This document shows positions 35,238 through 44,969 of a DNA stretch of 64,000 nt, in pieces. Position numbers and translations under genes: made by a program. The stretch lies in NCBI GenBank assembly GCA_017448965.1, contig JAFSKK010000063.1:124001-188000 (forward strand). Reading direction: 5' to 3'. The stretch comes from Bacteroidaceae bacterium (lineage in GTDB: Bacteria; Bacteroidota; Bacteroidia; Bacteroidales; Bacteroidaceae). The notes under the pieces are model-generated. The model was not told where the DNA came from and searched no databases. It saw nothing but the letters and a program-made list of their open reading frames with translations. Within the stretch, counting starts at the first letter, position 1. Each line of letters opens with the position of its first letter.

Positions 35238-35361
35238 AAATCTTTTTTTAGAATTTAAGAGTTAAGAATGGAAAAATTGAAGTCTTTCGGCATCGGAAGA
35301 GAGGCATCAATTTTTCAACTTTTCAATCCTTTGATGTTATTTTAATTGTTGAAATCGGGTG

Positions 35362-35392
35362 CAAAATTACGGAAAATGATTAAAATGACAAA
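35362..35392 (-). promoter_or_regulatory. efp promoter, full consensus
   Basis: On the minus strand TTTG (35389-35392), a 19-nt spacer and TAATTTTG (35362-35369) match the Bacteroidota promoter exactly. Confidence 0.85.
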
Positions 35393-35419
35393 AAAAGTTG
35401 GTGTTTTTTGGTTTTTTCT

Positions 35420-35450
35420 TTTGCCGATTTCTTGAAAATCACTACTTTTG
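35420..35450 (+). promoter_or_regulatory. rpmH promoter, full consensus
   Basis: TTTG (35420-35423), a 19-nt spacer and TACTTTTG (35443-35450) match the consensus. It is divergent from the efp promoter, with 27 nt between the two -33 boxes. Confidence 0.87.
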
Positions 35451-35529
35451 CACTCGCTTTTCGCGACATGTTGCGGCATCAGATGCGGAAAAGGCTTAGA
35501 ATTTTTAATCAAAATAATACAATAGAAAG

Positions 35530-35685
35530 ATGAAAAGAACATTCCAACCTCACAACAGAAAGAGGATTAACAAGCACGGCTTCCGTCTGCGCATGCAGAC
35601 AGCAAATGGCCGCCGCGTACTCTCTGCTCGTCGCAGAAAGGGCCGCAAGTCACTTACAGTATCAAGCGAACATCACGGCAAATAA
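35530..35685 (+). CDS. rpmH: 50S ribosomal protein L34
   Basis: The protein has 51 residues with the family start [19 protein letters not shown] and the conserved [15 protein letters not shown] core. It is a small basic protein of the large ribosomal subunit. Its gene is short and easily missed. It is not next to rnpA or dnaA as in many bacteria; here it stands alone between efp and a PASTA gene, with its own promoter (35420-35450) and terminator (35715-35745). Confidence 0.98.
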   Translation: MKRTFQPHNRKRINKHGFRLRMQTANGRRVLSARRRKGRKSLTVSSEHHGK

Positions 35686-35714
35686 TCCGTTTTTGCCGTT
35701 ACGGATACAAAAAA

Positions 35715-35745
35715 GCAGAAGTTTTTGAGAACTTCTGCTTTTTTT
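35715..35745 (+). terminator. Intrinsic terminator of rpmH
   Basis: GCAGAAGTT (35715-35723), 6-nt loop, AACTTCTGC (35730-35738), then seven T. A-tract precedes the stem. Confidence 0.92.
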
Positions 35746-35767
35746 GTGCCTTAATTGCCGATAATCA

Positions 35768-35798
35768 GTTGTCATTTGTCAATAATTTTGTACCTTTG
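35768..35798 (+). promoter_or_regulatory. Promoter of the PASTA-rluD-ddl operon
   Basis: GTTG (35768-35771), a 19-nt spacer and TACCTTTG (35791-35798) lie 31 nt before the ATG at 35830. Confidence 0.7.
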
Positions 35799-35829
35799 CA
35801 CACATAATTTATAATACACGCGCGAAAGA

Positions 35830-36504
35830 ATGGCTTTGAAGAATTTTTTTACAGGAAAAACTGGTGCGAAGTTTTGGATGAACATCGTTTTGATGGTGCT
35901 GATTGTGGTGGGTGTGCCTGTAGGTACACTCTATATGCTTGACTCGTTCACTCACCACGGTGAGAAGATAGAGGTGCCCAAAGTGGTGGGGAAAACGCTC
36001 TATGAGGCTGAAAGCATGCTGAAGGATCGCGATCTCATGGCATTGGTCATCGATTCCATCTACGACAAGCGCTCGCCGAGAGGTGCTGTGCTGGAACAGT
36101 CGCCTAAGCCCGGTTATGAAGTGAAGGGTGGCCGAGTGGTTTATCTGACCATCAATTACATGGGTGAGCCAATGGTGGAACTGCCTGACGTGGTGAGCCA
36201 CGGTTCCTTGCGTGAAGCAATCGCCTTGTTGCAGTCGTTGGGCTTCAAGTTGACGCCCCAGGAGTCTGTGATGGGTCGTCCCAAAGATTTGGTCATTGGT
36301 GTGAAGCAGGGTGGACGCAATGTGAGTGCCGGCTCAATCATTCCTCGCGAACGCCCGCTGACGCTTGTGGTCGGTGGCGGAGAATTTGAACTCGACTCTT
36401 TGGATGTGGATGATATAGGTGAAGGTGTGGAATATGGAGGTGGATATAGCGGAGGAGTGACAAGTGAAGAAGATGGAGGCGAAGATTTTGACATTGATTT
36501 GTAG
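35830..36504 (+). CDS. Membrane-anchored PASTA-domain protein
   Basis: The protein has 224 residues. One membrane helix (about 15-37) anchors it in the inner membrane; the rest is periplasmic. Two clear PASTA domains follow (about 46-117, VPKVVGKTLYEAESMLKDRDL; about 118-187, LPDVVSHGSLREAIALLQSLG) and then a Gly/Asp/Glu-rich tail. PASTA domains bind peptidoglycan stem peptides or beta-lactams in other proteins; no kinase or transpeptidase domain is attached. The gene precedes rluD by 3 nt, and ddl follows, so it is part of a small cell-wall/translation operon that is common in Bacteroidota. Confidence 0.9.
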   Translation: MALKNFFTGKTGAKFWMNIVLMVLIVVGVPVGTLYMLDSFTHHGEKIEVPKVVGKTLYEAESMLKDRDLMALVIDSIYDKRSPRGAVLEQSPKPGYEVKGGRVVYLTINYMGEPMVELPDVVSHGSLREAIALLQSLGFKLTPQESVMGRPKDLVIGVKQGGRNVSAGSIIPRERPLTLVVGGGEFELDSLDVDDIGEGVEYGGGYSGGVTSEEDGGEDFDIDL

Positions 36505-36507
36505 GGA

Positions 36508-37575
36508 ATGAGTGTTGACGACTTGAATCTGGTCGCGGAGGATGAGGAACTGGAGGATGATGAGACCTCCCAACTTTACGAGCACTACCGCGTTGTAGCC
36601 GACAAGGGGCAAAAGTTGCTCAGAGTGGACAAGTTCTTGCTCACTCAGTTGGCTGGTACGAGCAGAAATCGTGTACAGAAGGCTGCTGATGCAGGGTTCA
36701 TCATGGCCAACGGCCGTCCGGTGAAGCGCTCGTATAAGGTGAAGCCTGAGGATGTGATTCAGGTGATGCTTGACCGTCCGCACTATGAGAACAAAATTTC
36801 GCCAGAAGACATCCCTCTCAATGTCGTCTACGAAGATGACGACCTTATGGTCATCAACAAGCCTGCAGGTATGGTGGTGCATCCAGGATTTGGCAACTGG
36901 AACGGCACGATGCTGAACGCCATCGCTTGGCATCTGAAAGACAAGCCGCAGTATGACATCAACGACCCCGAAATAGGTCTTGTGCATCGCATAGACAAGG
37001 ACACCAGTGGACTGCTTGTGGTGGCTAAGACCGCATCAGCCAAGACAAGTTTGGGCTTGCAGTTCTTCAACAAAACCACAAAGCGTGAATACAATGCGTT
37101 GGTGTGGGGCAACTTTACAGAAGATGAAGGTCGGATAGAGGGTAATATTGGGCGCGATCCCAAAGACCGTATGCGTATGGCGGTTTTTCCTCCCGATTCG
37201 GAAGTGGGCAAGCATGCTGTTACGCATTACTATATCTTGGAGCGTTTTGGCTACACCACGTTGGTGAAGTGTGTGCTGGAAACGGGACGAACACACCAGA
37301 TTCGTGCTCACATGCGTCACATCGGTCATCCGTTGTTCAGCGATGAACGTTATGGTGGCGACCAAGTGCTGAAGGGTTCGAATACGGCCAAATACAGACA
37401 GTTCATTGACAATTGCTTCAAACTCTGTCCGCGTCAGGCGCTTCATGCCAAGACTTTGGGTTTTGTACATCCGCGTACAGGCAAGGAGATGATGTTTGAC
37501 TCACCGTTGCCCGACGATATGGTGTCGCTGCTGGACAAGTGGAGAGGCCTTGTAGGAGGACAGAGCGGTATGTAA
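36508..37575 (+). CDS. rluD: RluA-family 23S rRNA pseudouridine synthase (RluD-like)
   Basis: The protein has 355 residues. An S4 RNA-binding domain (about 37-90; LLRVDKFLLTQLAGTSRNRVQ) is followed by the catalytic domain with HRIDKDTSGLLV, in which Asp163 is the catalytic aspartate, and the GRTHQIRAHMRHIGHPL motif. The S4 domain, length and context fit RluD, which converts uridines in helix 69 of 23S rRNA. RluC or another paralogue cannot be excluded by sequence alone. The gene starts 3 nt after the PASTA gene stop. Confidence 0.9.
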   Translation: MSVDDLNLVAEDEELEDDETSQLYEHYRVVADKGQKLLRVDKFLLTQLAGTSRNRVQKAADAGFIMANGRPVKRSYKVKPEDVIQVMLDRPHYENKISPEDIPLNVVYEDDDLMVINKPAGMVVHPGFGNWNGTMLNAIAWHLKDKPQYDINDPEIGLVHRIDKDTSGLLVVAKTASAKTSLGLQFFNKTTKREYNALVWGNFTEDEGRIEGNIGRDPKDRMRMAVFPPDSEVGKHAVTHYYILERFGYTTLVKCVLETGRTHQIRAHMRHIGHPLFSDERYGGDQVLKGSNTAKYRQFIDNCFKLCPRQALHAKTLGFVHPRTGKEMMFDSPLPDDMVSLLDKWRGLVGGQSGM

Positions 37576-37610
37576 GCCCTTAAAAAGAAATTTCAAAGTA
37601 TTAAATAAAG

Positions 37611-38612
37611 ATGAAAAAAGTTATTGCAATCGTGGCAGGGGGCGATAGTTCCGAACACGATGTGTCGCTGAGAAGTGCGGCTGGAATTGATTCATGGATT
37701 GACAAAGAGAAGTATGACGTCTATATAGTGGAGGTGAGCCATGCTGGCTGGGAAGCACATTTGCCAGATGGTAAGCGCTCACCCGTATATCGCCATAACT
37801 TCTCGTTCAAGGACGAGTGGGGCAGAGATATACGTCCTGAATACGCATATATCACGATTCACGGGACTCCTGGTGAAGATGGCATCTTGCAGGGTTATTT
37901 TGACCTGTTGGGTATTCCGTACTCGACAAGTGGAGTTTTAGTAGAGTCGCTGACTTTCAACAAGTTTGCTCTAAATCAGTATCTGAAAGGCTTTGGTGTG
38001 AAAGTGGCCGAGGATGTGTTGGTGCGTCAAGGACAGGAGGTCAATGCACAGCAAATCGTTGACAAGGTGGGTTTGCCTTGTTTCATCAAGCCTAATGGAG
38101 GCGGTTCCAGTTTTGGTGTGACTCACTGCAAGACATTGGAGGGTGTACTTCCTGCTATTGAGAAGGCAATGGAGGAATGCCCAGAGGTGCTGATAGAGAA
38201 CGAGTTGAAGGGTGTGGAGATTAGCAATGGTGTGTATCGCACAAAGGCTGGTGGTATGCATGTGCTGCCCATTACTGAGGTGGTGCCAAAGACAGACTTC
38301 TTTGACTATGATGCCAAGTACAATGGTTTGGTGGATGAAATCACGCCAGCGCGTTTGTCGGACGATACCACCAAGCGTGTACAGGCATTGACGGCAGCCA
38401 TCTATGATATCTTGGGTGCGTCTGGCATTATTCGTGTAGACTATATCATCACGAAAAACGAGAAGGGCGATGATGTGATTAACATGTTGGAAATCAATAC
38501 GACACCAGGCATGACCTTGACAAGTTTCATCCCACAACAAGTGCGTGCCGATGGTAACGACATGAAAGATGTGTTGAATGAAATTATCGCCGACAAGTTG
38601 GGTGATGCTTAA
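37611..38612 (+). CDS. ddl: D-alanine--D-alanine ligase
   Basis: The protein has 333 residues of the ATP-grasp fold. It has the N-terminal GGDSSEHDVSLRSA motif, IHGTPGEDGILQGYFDLLGIPYSTSG, KPNGGGSSFGV and the metal-binding end INTTPGMT. It joins two D-alanines for peptidoglycan precursor synthesis in the cytoplasm. It is 35 nt after rluD and 17 nt before the acyltransferase gene, in the same operon. Confidence 0.97.
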   Translation: MKKVIAIVAGGDSSEHDVSLRSAAGIDSWIDKEKYDVYIVEVSHAGWEAHLPDGKRSPVYRHNFSFKDEWGRDIRPEYAYITIHGTPGEDGILQGYFDLLGIPYSTSGVLVESLTFNKFALNQYLKGFGVKVAEDVLVRQGQEVNAQQIVDKVGLPCFIKPNGGGSSFGVTHCKTLEGVLPAIEKAMEECPEVLIENELKGVEISNGVYRTKAGGMHVLPITEVVPKTDFFDYDAKYNGLVDEITPARLSDDTTKRVQALTAAIYDILGASGIIRVDYIITKNEKGDDVINMLEINTTPGMTLTSFIPQQVRADGNDMKDVLNEIIADKLGDA

Positions 38613-38629
38613 TGATAACTTGAGAGATT

Positions 38630-39760
38630 ATGAAACTATCGGATTTTGATGATATTCGCCCTTGTTCAGAAGGTGAAATGAAGGCCGCCTTTGACAGTCT
38701 TTTGGCTGACAGGCAGTTTAACAAGATTCTTCAAGGGTTGATACCGCTTCCTAAAGGTTTGCGAAACGGGCTTTTGAAGTTGCTCTTTATCGGCATCAAG
38801 ACACCGCTTGATTTTCAGAAGCGTTTTATGAAACCTTTGGTCTATCGTGTGTTCCATAAGGCTACGACGGGGCATTCGTTTGTCTTTCCGAAGTCGCTGG
38901 ACAGGATGGGTAATTACACCTTCATGTCCAATCACCGTGACATCGTACTGGATTCGGCCTTTCTCGATACCATGTTGCTCAAAGATGGCTTCTCCACGAC
39001 GGTTGAGATAGCCATTGGTGATAATCTGCTCATCTATCCGTGGATCAAGACATTGGTACGAATGAATAAGTCATTTACGGTCAATCGTGGCTTGACTCCT
39101 AAAGAGATGCTCAAGTCATCTATCCACATGAGCCAGTATATGCATTTTGCCATCAACGAGAAGGGGGAGAACATTTGGATTGCTCAGCGTGAAGGACGTG
39201 CCAAGGATTCTGACGACCGTACCCAAGAGTCTGTTTTGAAGATGCTGAATATGGGTGGTCCTACTGCAGGTAAGACGGTGGCTGATATTATTGAGAATTT
39301 GCGTCACATGAACATCGTGCCGTTGGCTATCTCCTATGAATATGACCCATGTGACTATCTGAAAGCCAAAGAGTTCCAATGTAAACGTGACATTCCTGGC
39401 TGGAAGAAAGCCAAGCAGGATGACCTTGATAACATGAAGACAGGCATTTGGGGACAGAAAGGACATGTGCACTATCAGGCGGCAGAATGCATCAACACCT
39501 GGCTTGACACACTTGACCCAACGACGATTGAAAAGGCTGACATCTTCCGCATTGTGGCAGAACACATCGACCACGAGATACACAAGAACTACCGTATTTA
39601 CGACATCAATCGTGATGCGTTGGCTGGACGCACTAACGAGTATATCGAGTCCCGCATCAAGATGGTGGATGTGGAGAACCCTGATATTCCGTTCCTGAGA
39701 GAGAAGATAACGGCTATGTATGCAAATCCACTTCGCAATTATGAGGCTGCGACCCAATAG
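38630..39760 (+). CDS. Glycerol-3-phosphate/lysophospholipid acyltransferase-like protein
   Basis: The protein has 376 residues. The PlsC-type acyltransferase motif appears as NHRDIVLDSAF (about 103-113; NHRD in place of the common NHxxxxD spacing), followed by FTVNRG (about 148-153) and, farther on, IAQREGRAKDSDD, which corresponds to the motif III EGTRS region. It likely acylates a lysophospholipid, ornithine lipid or related acceptor at the inner membrane; the acceptor is not evident. The end of the gene overlaps the NigD-like lipoprotein gene by 20 nt. Confidence 0.82.
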   Translation: MKLSDFDDIRPCSEGEMKAAFDSLLADRQFNKILQGLIPLPKGLRNGLLKLLFIGIKTPLDFQKRFMKPLVYRVFHKATTGHSFVFPKSLDRMGNYTFMSNHRDIVLDSAFLDTMLLKDGFSTTVEIAIGDNLLIYPWIKTLVRMNKSFTVNRGLTPKEMLKSSIHMSQYMHFAINEKGENIWIAQREGRAKDSDDRTQESVLKMLNMGGPTAGKTVADIIENLRHMNIVPLAISYEYDPCDYLKAKEFQCKRDIPGWKKAKQDDLDNMKTGIWGQKGHVHYQAAECINTWLDTLDPTTIEKADIFRIVAEHIDHEIHKNYRIYDINRDALAGRTNEYIESRIKMVDVENPDIPFLREKITAMYANPLRNYEAATQ

Positions 39761-40388
39761 GTTTTGGAATTGGTTGTGTATGGCATGTATGGCCTTCTGT
39801 ATGGTGGCATGTGGCGACGACGATGATGAAGGAAGTCATATTCCTTCCTACATCACCGACTTCATGTTGGTGAGTACGGATGCCAAAGGGTATATCACGA
39901 CGGTGACATTAGACGATGGAAGCATCTATCCTGTGACCATACAGAAAAGGATGACGGATTATCCTGATACAACCCTGAGGTGTAGGGCGAACTATACTCT
40001 TGATGAGGGACAGCTCAGGCTGTATGGAGTTGGCAAAGTGTTTGCGCCGAAACCAGTTCCTGCATCAGCATTCAGGTTGATTCTGAATGGAGTGTCCTAC
40101 GATGGTGAAGAATACATACCTCGCGACCCTGTGAAGGTGGTGAGCGTATGGAAGAGTGGGGGATACATCAACCTGCATTTGGGATTGATGACCACAGGAA
40201 ACGGTGTCCATCAGTATGCTTTTTGCGAAGATAGTCCTGGGCATTATTCATTGGTGCATTTGAGACCTTACGCTGATGCCGAGTCCTACACAGAACAGAT
40301 ATTCATGTCAATGCCGATACCCGAAGGGATGGAAGAGTTGACCTTCTCGGTCTATACTTACGACGGAATATACACAAGAACTTTTTAA
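39741..40388 (+). CDS. NigD-like lipoprotein
   Basis: The protein has 215 residues from the ATG at 39741, within the end of the preceding gene. A signal peptide ends in the lipobox MVACG, with the modified cysteine followed by DDDDE, the acidic stretch typical of surface-exported Bacteroidota lipoproteins. The rest is beta-rich (TDFMLVSTDAKGYITTVTLDDG) and matches the general pattern of NigD-like proteins. The function is unknown. Confidence 0.78.
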   Translation: MRLRPNRFWNWLCMACMAFCMVACGDDDDEGSHIPSYITDFMLVSTDAKGYITTVTLDDGSIYPVTIQKRMTDYPDTTLRCRANYTLDEGQLRLYGVGKVFAPKPVPASAFRLILNGVSYDGEEYIPRDPVKVVSVWKSGGYINLHLGLMTTGNGVHQYAFCEDSPGHYSLVHLRPYADAESYTEQIFMSMPIPEGMEELTFSVYTYDGIYTRTF

Positions 40389-40445
40389 TTTGAAAGTGAC
40401 AATTGTAAAAAAAAGAAAGATAAACCCATAAAGCATCATAACACA

Positions 40446-40718
40446 ATGACAAGAGCAATTATTACAGTGGTGGGTAAAGATACCGTGGGCATCATCGCAA
40501 AGGTGTGCACCTATCTTGCCGACAACCAGATTAACATCCTTGATATCTCGCAGACTATTGTGCAGGAGTTCTTCAACATGATGATGATTGTCGACCTGAC
40601 CAAGTCGGTGAAGGCATTTGACGTATTGAGCGATGAACTTGCAGAGATTGGCAGTAACACGGGTGTACAAGTGAAGTGCCAGTTGGAAGATATATTTGAC
40701 AAGATGCACAGAATCTGA
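40446..40718 (+). CDS. ACT-domain regulatory protein (UPF0237 type)
   Basis: The protein has 90 residues forming a single ACT domain (ITVVGKDTVGIIAKVCTYLADNQINILDISQT). Such domains bind amino acids. In many genomes this gene directly precedes a DUF711/UPF0210 gene, as here, and the pair is assumed to act together. The two genes are separated by 201 nt containing an inverted-repeat element. Confidence 0.93.
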   Translation: MTRAIITVVGKDTVGIIAKVCTYLADNQINILDISQTIVQEFFNMMMIVDLTKSVKAFDVLSDELAEIGSNTGVQVKCQLEDIFDKMHRI

Positions 40719-40740
40719 AAAAGAGGTGATAAGGAATATG

Positions 40741-40859
40741 GAAGTTAAAGAAGTTAAAGGAGTTATAGGAGTTAAAGCCGTATGTTATGCTGGTGTGAAA
40801 ACTCCTCTCCACAACCAGGCAGAGTATCGGCTTTAACTCCTCTAACTCCTTTAACTCCT
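40741..40859. repeat. MITE-like inverted-repeat element, copy 1
   Basis: Perfect 13-bp inverted repeats GGAGTTAAAGCCG (40768-40780) and CGGCTTTAACTCC (40828-40840) enclose a 47-nt core containing GAAAACTCCTCTCCAC. Outside them are runs of GAAGTTAAAG or CTCCTTTAA type. It shares most of its sequence, in reverse orientation, with the element at 50376-50484. It splits the ACT/DUF711 gene pair. Confidence 0.85.
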
Positions 40860-40919
40860 GAGAGCCATCGCGTTGCGCTTTGCTCGCAAAGAACCGATAA
40901 CTTCAGAAACTTTAATAAG

Positions 40920-42284
40920 ATGATAAATCTACAGGAAGTCATTGAGACCAATAAGATGATCGAGCAGGAGAATCTCGATGTCCGTACCATTACGATGGGC
41001 ATCAGTTTGCTCGATTGTGCTGACAACGACCTGACGGTCACGTGCGAGAAAATATACAAAAAAATCACCACGTTGGCATGTGACCTTGTGAAAACGGGTG
41101 AGGACATTTCGAAAGAGTTCGGCATCCCTATTGTCAATAAGCGTATTAGCGTCACTCCTATCTCATTGGTCGGAAGTGCTTGCTGCCGCACACCTGGCGA
41201 CTACGTACAGATAGCCAAGACATTAGACAAAGCTGCTAAAGAAGTGGGCGTGAACTTTTTGGGTGGTTACTCTGCCATCGTGTCGAAAGGCATGACTAAG
41301 AGCGACGAATTGCTCATCCGCAGTATTCCTATGGCATTGGCATGCACCACATATATTTGTTCCAGCATCAATGTTGGTTCCACCAAGACTGGCATCAATA
41401 TGGATGCCGTGCGTTTGATGGGTGACATCATCAAGCAGACAGCCGAAGCGACCAAGGAAGTGGATTCTTTGGGATGCGCCAAACTCGTGGTGCTTTGCAA
41501 TGCGCCCGACGATAATCCTTTCATGGCTGGTGCATTTCATGGTGTGAGCGAGGCTGATGCCATCATCAATGTGGGTGTCAGTGGTCCAGGTGTGGTGAAG
41601 TATGCTTTGGAACAGATTCCTGATGCCAATTTTGAACTCTTGTGCGAGACCATCAAGCGCACAGCCTTCAAGATTACCCGTGTGGGTCAGTTGGTGGCTC
41701 AAGAAGCAAGTCGTCGTTTGGGCATTCCTTTTGGTATCATCGACCTTAGTTTGGCTCCTACACCTGCTGTGGGTGACTCCGTGGCCGACATCTTGAAGTG
41801 TATTGGAGTAGAACATCCTGGCGCTCCAGGTACTACTGCTGCACTTGCCCTCTTGAATGACCAAGTGAAGAAGGGTGGAGTCATGGCCTCCTCCTATGTA
41901 GGTGGTCTTTCTGGTGCTTTCATTCCTGTTTCAGAAGACCAAGGCATGATTGATGCTGTGGAGGTGGGTGCCCTTACCCTTGAGAAACTCGAAGCCATGA
42001 CTTGTGTGTGCTCTGTAGGTCTTGACATGATAGCTATTCCTGGTGATACGCCAGCCACCACCATTGCGGGTATTATTGCCGACGAAAGTGCCATCGGTGT
42101 GGTTAATCAGAAGACTACAGCTGTGCGCATTATCCCTGTTATTGGGAAAACGGTTGGTGATACCGTGGAGTTTGGTGGACTGTTAGGATATGCACCCATT
42201 ATGCCAGTCAACACATTCTCCAGTCAGCGTTTTGTGGATAGAGGAGGGCGTATCCCTGCACCTATCCATAGTTTTAAGAACTGA
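40920..42284 (+). CDS. DUF711/UPF0210 (PFL-like) family protein
   Basis: The protein has 454 residues from the ATG at 40920. The frame stays open upstream to 40782, but that part is the translated repeat element, so it is excluded. The family core is complete: [59 protein letters not shown] and the C-terminal [12 protein letters not shown]. The family has a glycyl-radical-enzyme-like barrel fold but lacks a defined reaction. It is partnered with the ACT protein upstream, and a GH2 gene starts 13 nt downstream. Confidence 0.92.
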   Translation: MINLQEVIETNKMIEQENLDVRTITMGISLLDCADNDLTVTCEKIYKKITTLACDLVKTGEDISKEFGIPIVNKRISVTPISLVGSACCRTPGDYVQIAKTLDKAAKEVGVNFLGGYSAIVSKGMTKSDELLIRSIPMALACTTYICSSINVGSTKTGINMDAVRLMGDIIKQTAEATKEVDSLGCAKLVVLCNAPDDNPFMAGAFHGVSEADAIINVGVSGPGVVKYALEQIPDANFELLCETIKRTAFKITRVGQLVAQEASRRLGIPFGIIDLSLAPTPAVGDSVADILKCIGVEHPGAPGTTAALALLNDQVKKGGVMASSYVGGLSGAFIPVSEDQGMIDAVEVGALTLEKLEAMTCVCSVGLDMIAIPGDTPATTIAGIIADESAIGVVNQKTTAVRIIPVIGKTVGDTVEFGGLLGYAPIMPVNTFSSQRFVDRGGRIPAPIHSFKN

Positions 42285-42297
42285 TAAGTTTGTTTAT

Positions 42298-44919
42298 ATG
42301 AAAAAGATAATCCTTTTATCCTTGTTGCTGTTTCCGTTCCTTTGTATGCATGCTCAGCGGAAAGTCAGTTTCGATGCAGGTTGGAAGTTCCATCGCGGCG
42401 CTGTCATCAATGCTGAACAAATGGATTTTGATGACACGAAGTGGCTTACATTGACGGTTCCGCACGATTTCAGCATGGATGCTGTGATGAGTGCGCAAGA
42501 TGAGCGTCAGAAAAGTTCATCATGGGGAGATGTGCAGGTGGGGCCATTCTCGCGTCTCAGTGTGGGAAATTGGGATACGGGTCAGACTGTGGGAGGTGAA
42601 GGTTGGTATCGCAAGACGTTCTCTTTGCCCATTGTGGGTAATACGTCTGTGGAAACCTTTCTTTCTCAGAACAACGTGAACCTACGTTTTGATGGAATCT
42701 ATAACCAGTCGGAAGTGTGGGTGAATGGTGTGAAGGTTGCTTCGAATGTGTATGGATATATGCCATTCGTGGTGAATCTTAACAAGATACTTTCTGACAA
42801 GGGTAACAGGAGGGAACATGAGGAACGTGAAGTGACCGTTGTGGTGAAGGCCATCAACGAAGGGCTGAACTCTCGTTGGTATGCAGGTAGTGGTATTTTC
42901 CGCCATGTGTGGCTGGAGACCACCAACAAACTGCATCTTGACGAATGGGATACCTACGTGGATGCTTCTGAACTGATGAATAAAGGCAAGGAAGCCAGCG
43001 TGAAAGTCTTTGCCAAGGTGTTCAATGATGATGTTCAGGCTACTGCTGGAAAATTCTGTGTTGATGTGCTGGACGATGAAGGAACTCTTGTGGCACATAA
43101 TGAACAAGACTTCACGGTTTCAGGATTTTCTCATGATGAACAACAGGCAGGTGAAATGGGTGTTGCCACAGAACTGGTCGTTAAGATGCCCCATTTGTGG
43201 TCAGTGGAACAGCCTTACCGCTATACGGCAAAGGTCTATCTCACGAAGTCAGGTGAAGAACGAGATGCTTTGTCCATTCGTTTTGGCGTTCGTTCCATCA
43301 CTTTCTCGGCAGAAGAAGGATTCAAATTGAATGGTCAAGGAATGAAGCTTCGTGGCGGTTGTGTGCACCACGACAATGGATTGTTGGGAGCAGCAGGCAT
43401 CGACCGTGCTGAAATCCGCAAGGTGGAACTGCTGAAAGCACAAGGTTACAATGCTGTCCGTTGTAGCCACAACCTTCCTACAGAAGCGTTTCTGAATGCT
43501 TGTGACAGTCTTGGCATGTTGGTGATTGACGAAGTGTTTGACCAATGGGAAGAAGCCAAGCGCCCTCATGACTATAGCCAATACTTCAAGCGTGACCATG
43601 TGAAGGACATGGCGCTCATGGTTCGTCGAGACCGCAATCATCCCAGCATCATTATGTGGAGCATTGGTAATGAGATTGCTCAACGTGCCGATATTCCTCG
43701 TGGCAAGGAGATAGCCCTCGAACTCAATCTTGCTGCCAACAACGAAGACCACACCCGTCCCACCACATTGGCGGTCAACTCTTTCTGGGACAGACCGCAA
43801 TTCAAGTGGGAGAAAGACTCCTACCGTGCTTTCGAGAATGTGGAAGTGGGTGGTTATAACTATGAATGGGGACACTATGAAGCCGACCACGACTCTTTCC
43901 CTGATCGCATCATGTATGGTTCAGAATCTTTCCCTAAAGAGATGGCACAGAACTGGAACATGGTGGAAAAGCATCCTTACATCCTTGGTGACTTCGTATG
44001 GACGGCTGTGGATTATCTTGGCGAGGCAGGTTTGGGTCACACTTTCGAGCGCTCAGACAGCAAATGGATACAGTTCCTCTCATGGCCTTGGTTCAACGCA
44101 TGGTGTGGCGACATCGACCTGATTGGCGACAAGAAACCACAGAGTTACTACAGAGATGTGCTATGGAGACGCGCACCCATCGCTATGGCTGTTCGCCCCT
44201 CTTTGCCTGATGGCGAACACGAGGATGTAAATGGATGGGGATGGACGGCTGAAGAGAACCACTGGAACTGGCAGGCTCAAAGCGGAAAGGGAGCGTATCT
44301 TCCGATTGAGCTGCGTCCAGAGAACTACCGGACAACGAATGTGGTGGGGAACCTCCAGCACAACGTGAATGCCCATCGTAGTGATTCCCTTCGTGTGAAT
44401 GTCTATAGCCGTGAACCTCGTGTGCAGTTGCTCATCAACGACTCCATTGTGGGGGAGAAAGAAACAGACCCTGAAACTTACACAGCCACCTTCACCGTGG
44501 CTTACGAACCAGGTTCACTCAAGGCCATGACCGTTCCACAGGCAAAGAAGGCCAAGCCCGACTCTTTGGAGTTCGTCACAGCGCTTCCTCCAGCACGGAT
44601 TGTCCTTCGTGCTGACAGAACTGAAATTTCTGCGTCTCACAATGACCTCTCCTATATAAATATATGTGTAGAAGACGAAGAGGGACATCTCTGTCCTACC
44701 GCTGAAATACCTCTTGAGATAACCGTTTCGGGTGAAGCGAAAGTCGTGGCAGGAACAGGACATCCTTATGATATGCACTCCTTCCGCACACTTCGCCCCA
44801 CCACTTTCCGTGGAAAGGCACTTGCCATTGTGCAACCACAAGATAAGAAAGGTGAAGTCACGCTCCTTGTCAAGGCGAAAGGGTTGGAAGAGGCGCAAAT
44901 CACCATAGAGATGAAGTGA
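42298..44919 (+). CDS. Secreted GH2 beta-galactosidase-type glycosidase
   Basis: The protein has 873 residues. The start at 42298 gives a signal peptide (MKKIILLSLLLFPFLCMHAQ). A GH2 sugar-binding domain (about 22-200), immunoglobulin-like domain (about 205-320) and TIM barrel (about 325-640) are in order. The acid/base is Glu459 in MWSIGNEIAQ and the likely nucleophile Glu543 in YGSESF. C-terminal sandwich domains follow (DUF4982-like, then a second Ig-like domain, ending TLLVKAKGLEEAQITIEMK). The family most often releases beta-linked galactose, which fits galactan side chains, but beta-glucuronidase activity cannot be excluded. It is followed by GH27, 50 nt away. Confidence 0.9.
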   Translation: MKKIILLSLLLFPFLCMHAQRKVSFDAGWKFHRGAVINAEQMDFDDTKWLTLTVPHDFSMDAVMSAQDERQKSSSWGDVQVGPFSRLSVGNWDTGQTVGGEGWYRKTFSLPIVGNTSVETFLSQNNVNLRFDGIYNQSEVWVNGVKVASNVYGYMPFVVNLNKILSDKGNRREHEEREVTVVVKAINEGLNSRWYAGSGIFRHVWLETTNKLHLDEWDTYVDASELMNKGKEASVKVFAKVFNDDVQATAGKFCVDVLDDEGTLVAHNEQDFTVSGFSHDEQQAGEMGVATELVVKMPHLWSVEQPYRYTAKVYLTKSGEERDALSIRFGVRSITFSAEEGFKLNGQGMKLRGGCVHHDNGLLGAAGIDRAEIRKVELLKAQGYNAVRCSHNLPTEAFLNACDSLGMLVIDEVFDQWEEAKRPHDYSQYFKRDHVKDMALMVRRDRNHPSIIMWSIGNEIAQRADIPRGKEIALELNLAANNEDHTRPTTLAVNSFWDRPQFKWEKDSYRAFENVEVGGYNYEWGHYEADHDSFPDRIMYGSESFPKEMAQNWNMVEKHPYILGDFVWTAVDYLGEAGLGHTFERSDSKWIQFLSWPWFNAWCGDIDLIGDKKPQSYYRDVLWRRAPIAMAVRPSLPDGEHEDVNGWGWTAEENHWNWQAQSGKGAYLPIELRPENYRTTNVVGNLQHNVNAHRSDSLRVNVYSREPRVQLLINDSIVGEKETDPETYTATFTVAYEPGSLKAMTVPQAKKAKPDSLEFVTALPPARIVLRADRTEISASHNDLSYINICVEDEEGHLCPTAEIPLEITVSGEAKVVAGTGHPYDMHSFRTLRPTTFRGKALAIVQPQDKKGEVTLLVKAKGLEEAQITIEMK

Positions 44920-44969
44920 TGACCTGCTCATCAAGATGAAATTACCTATTATATAAAACCTATTCCGAT

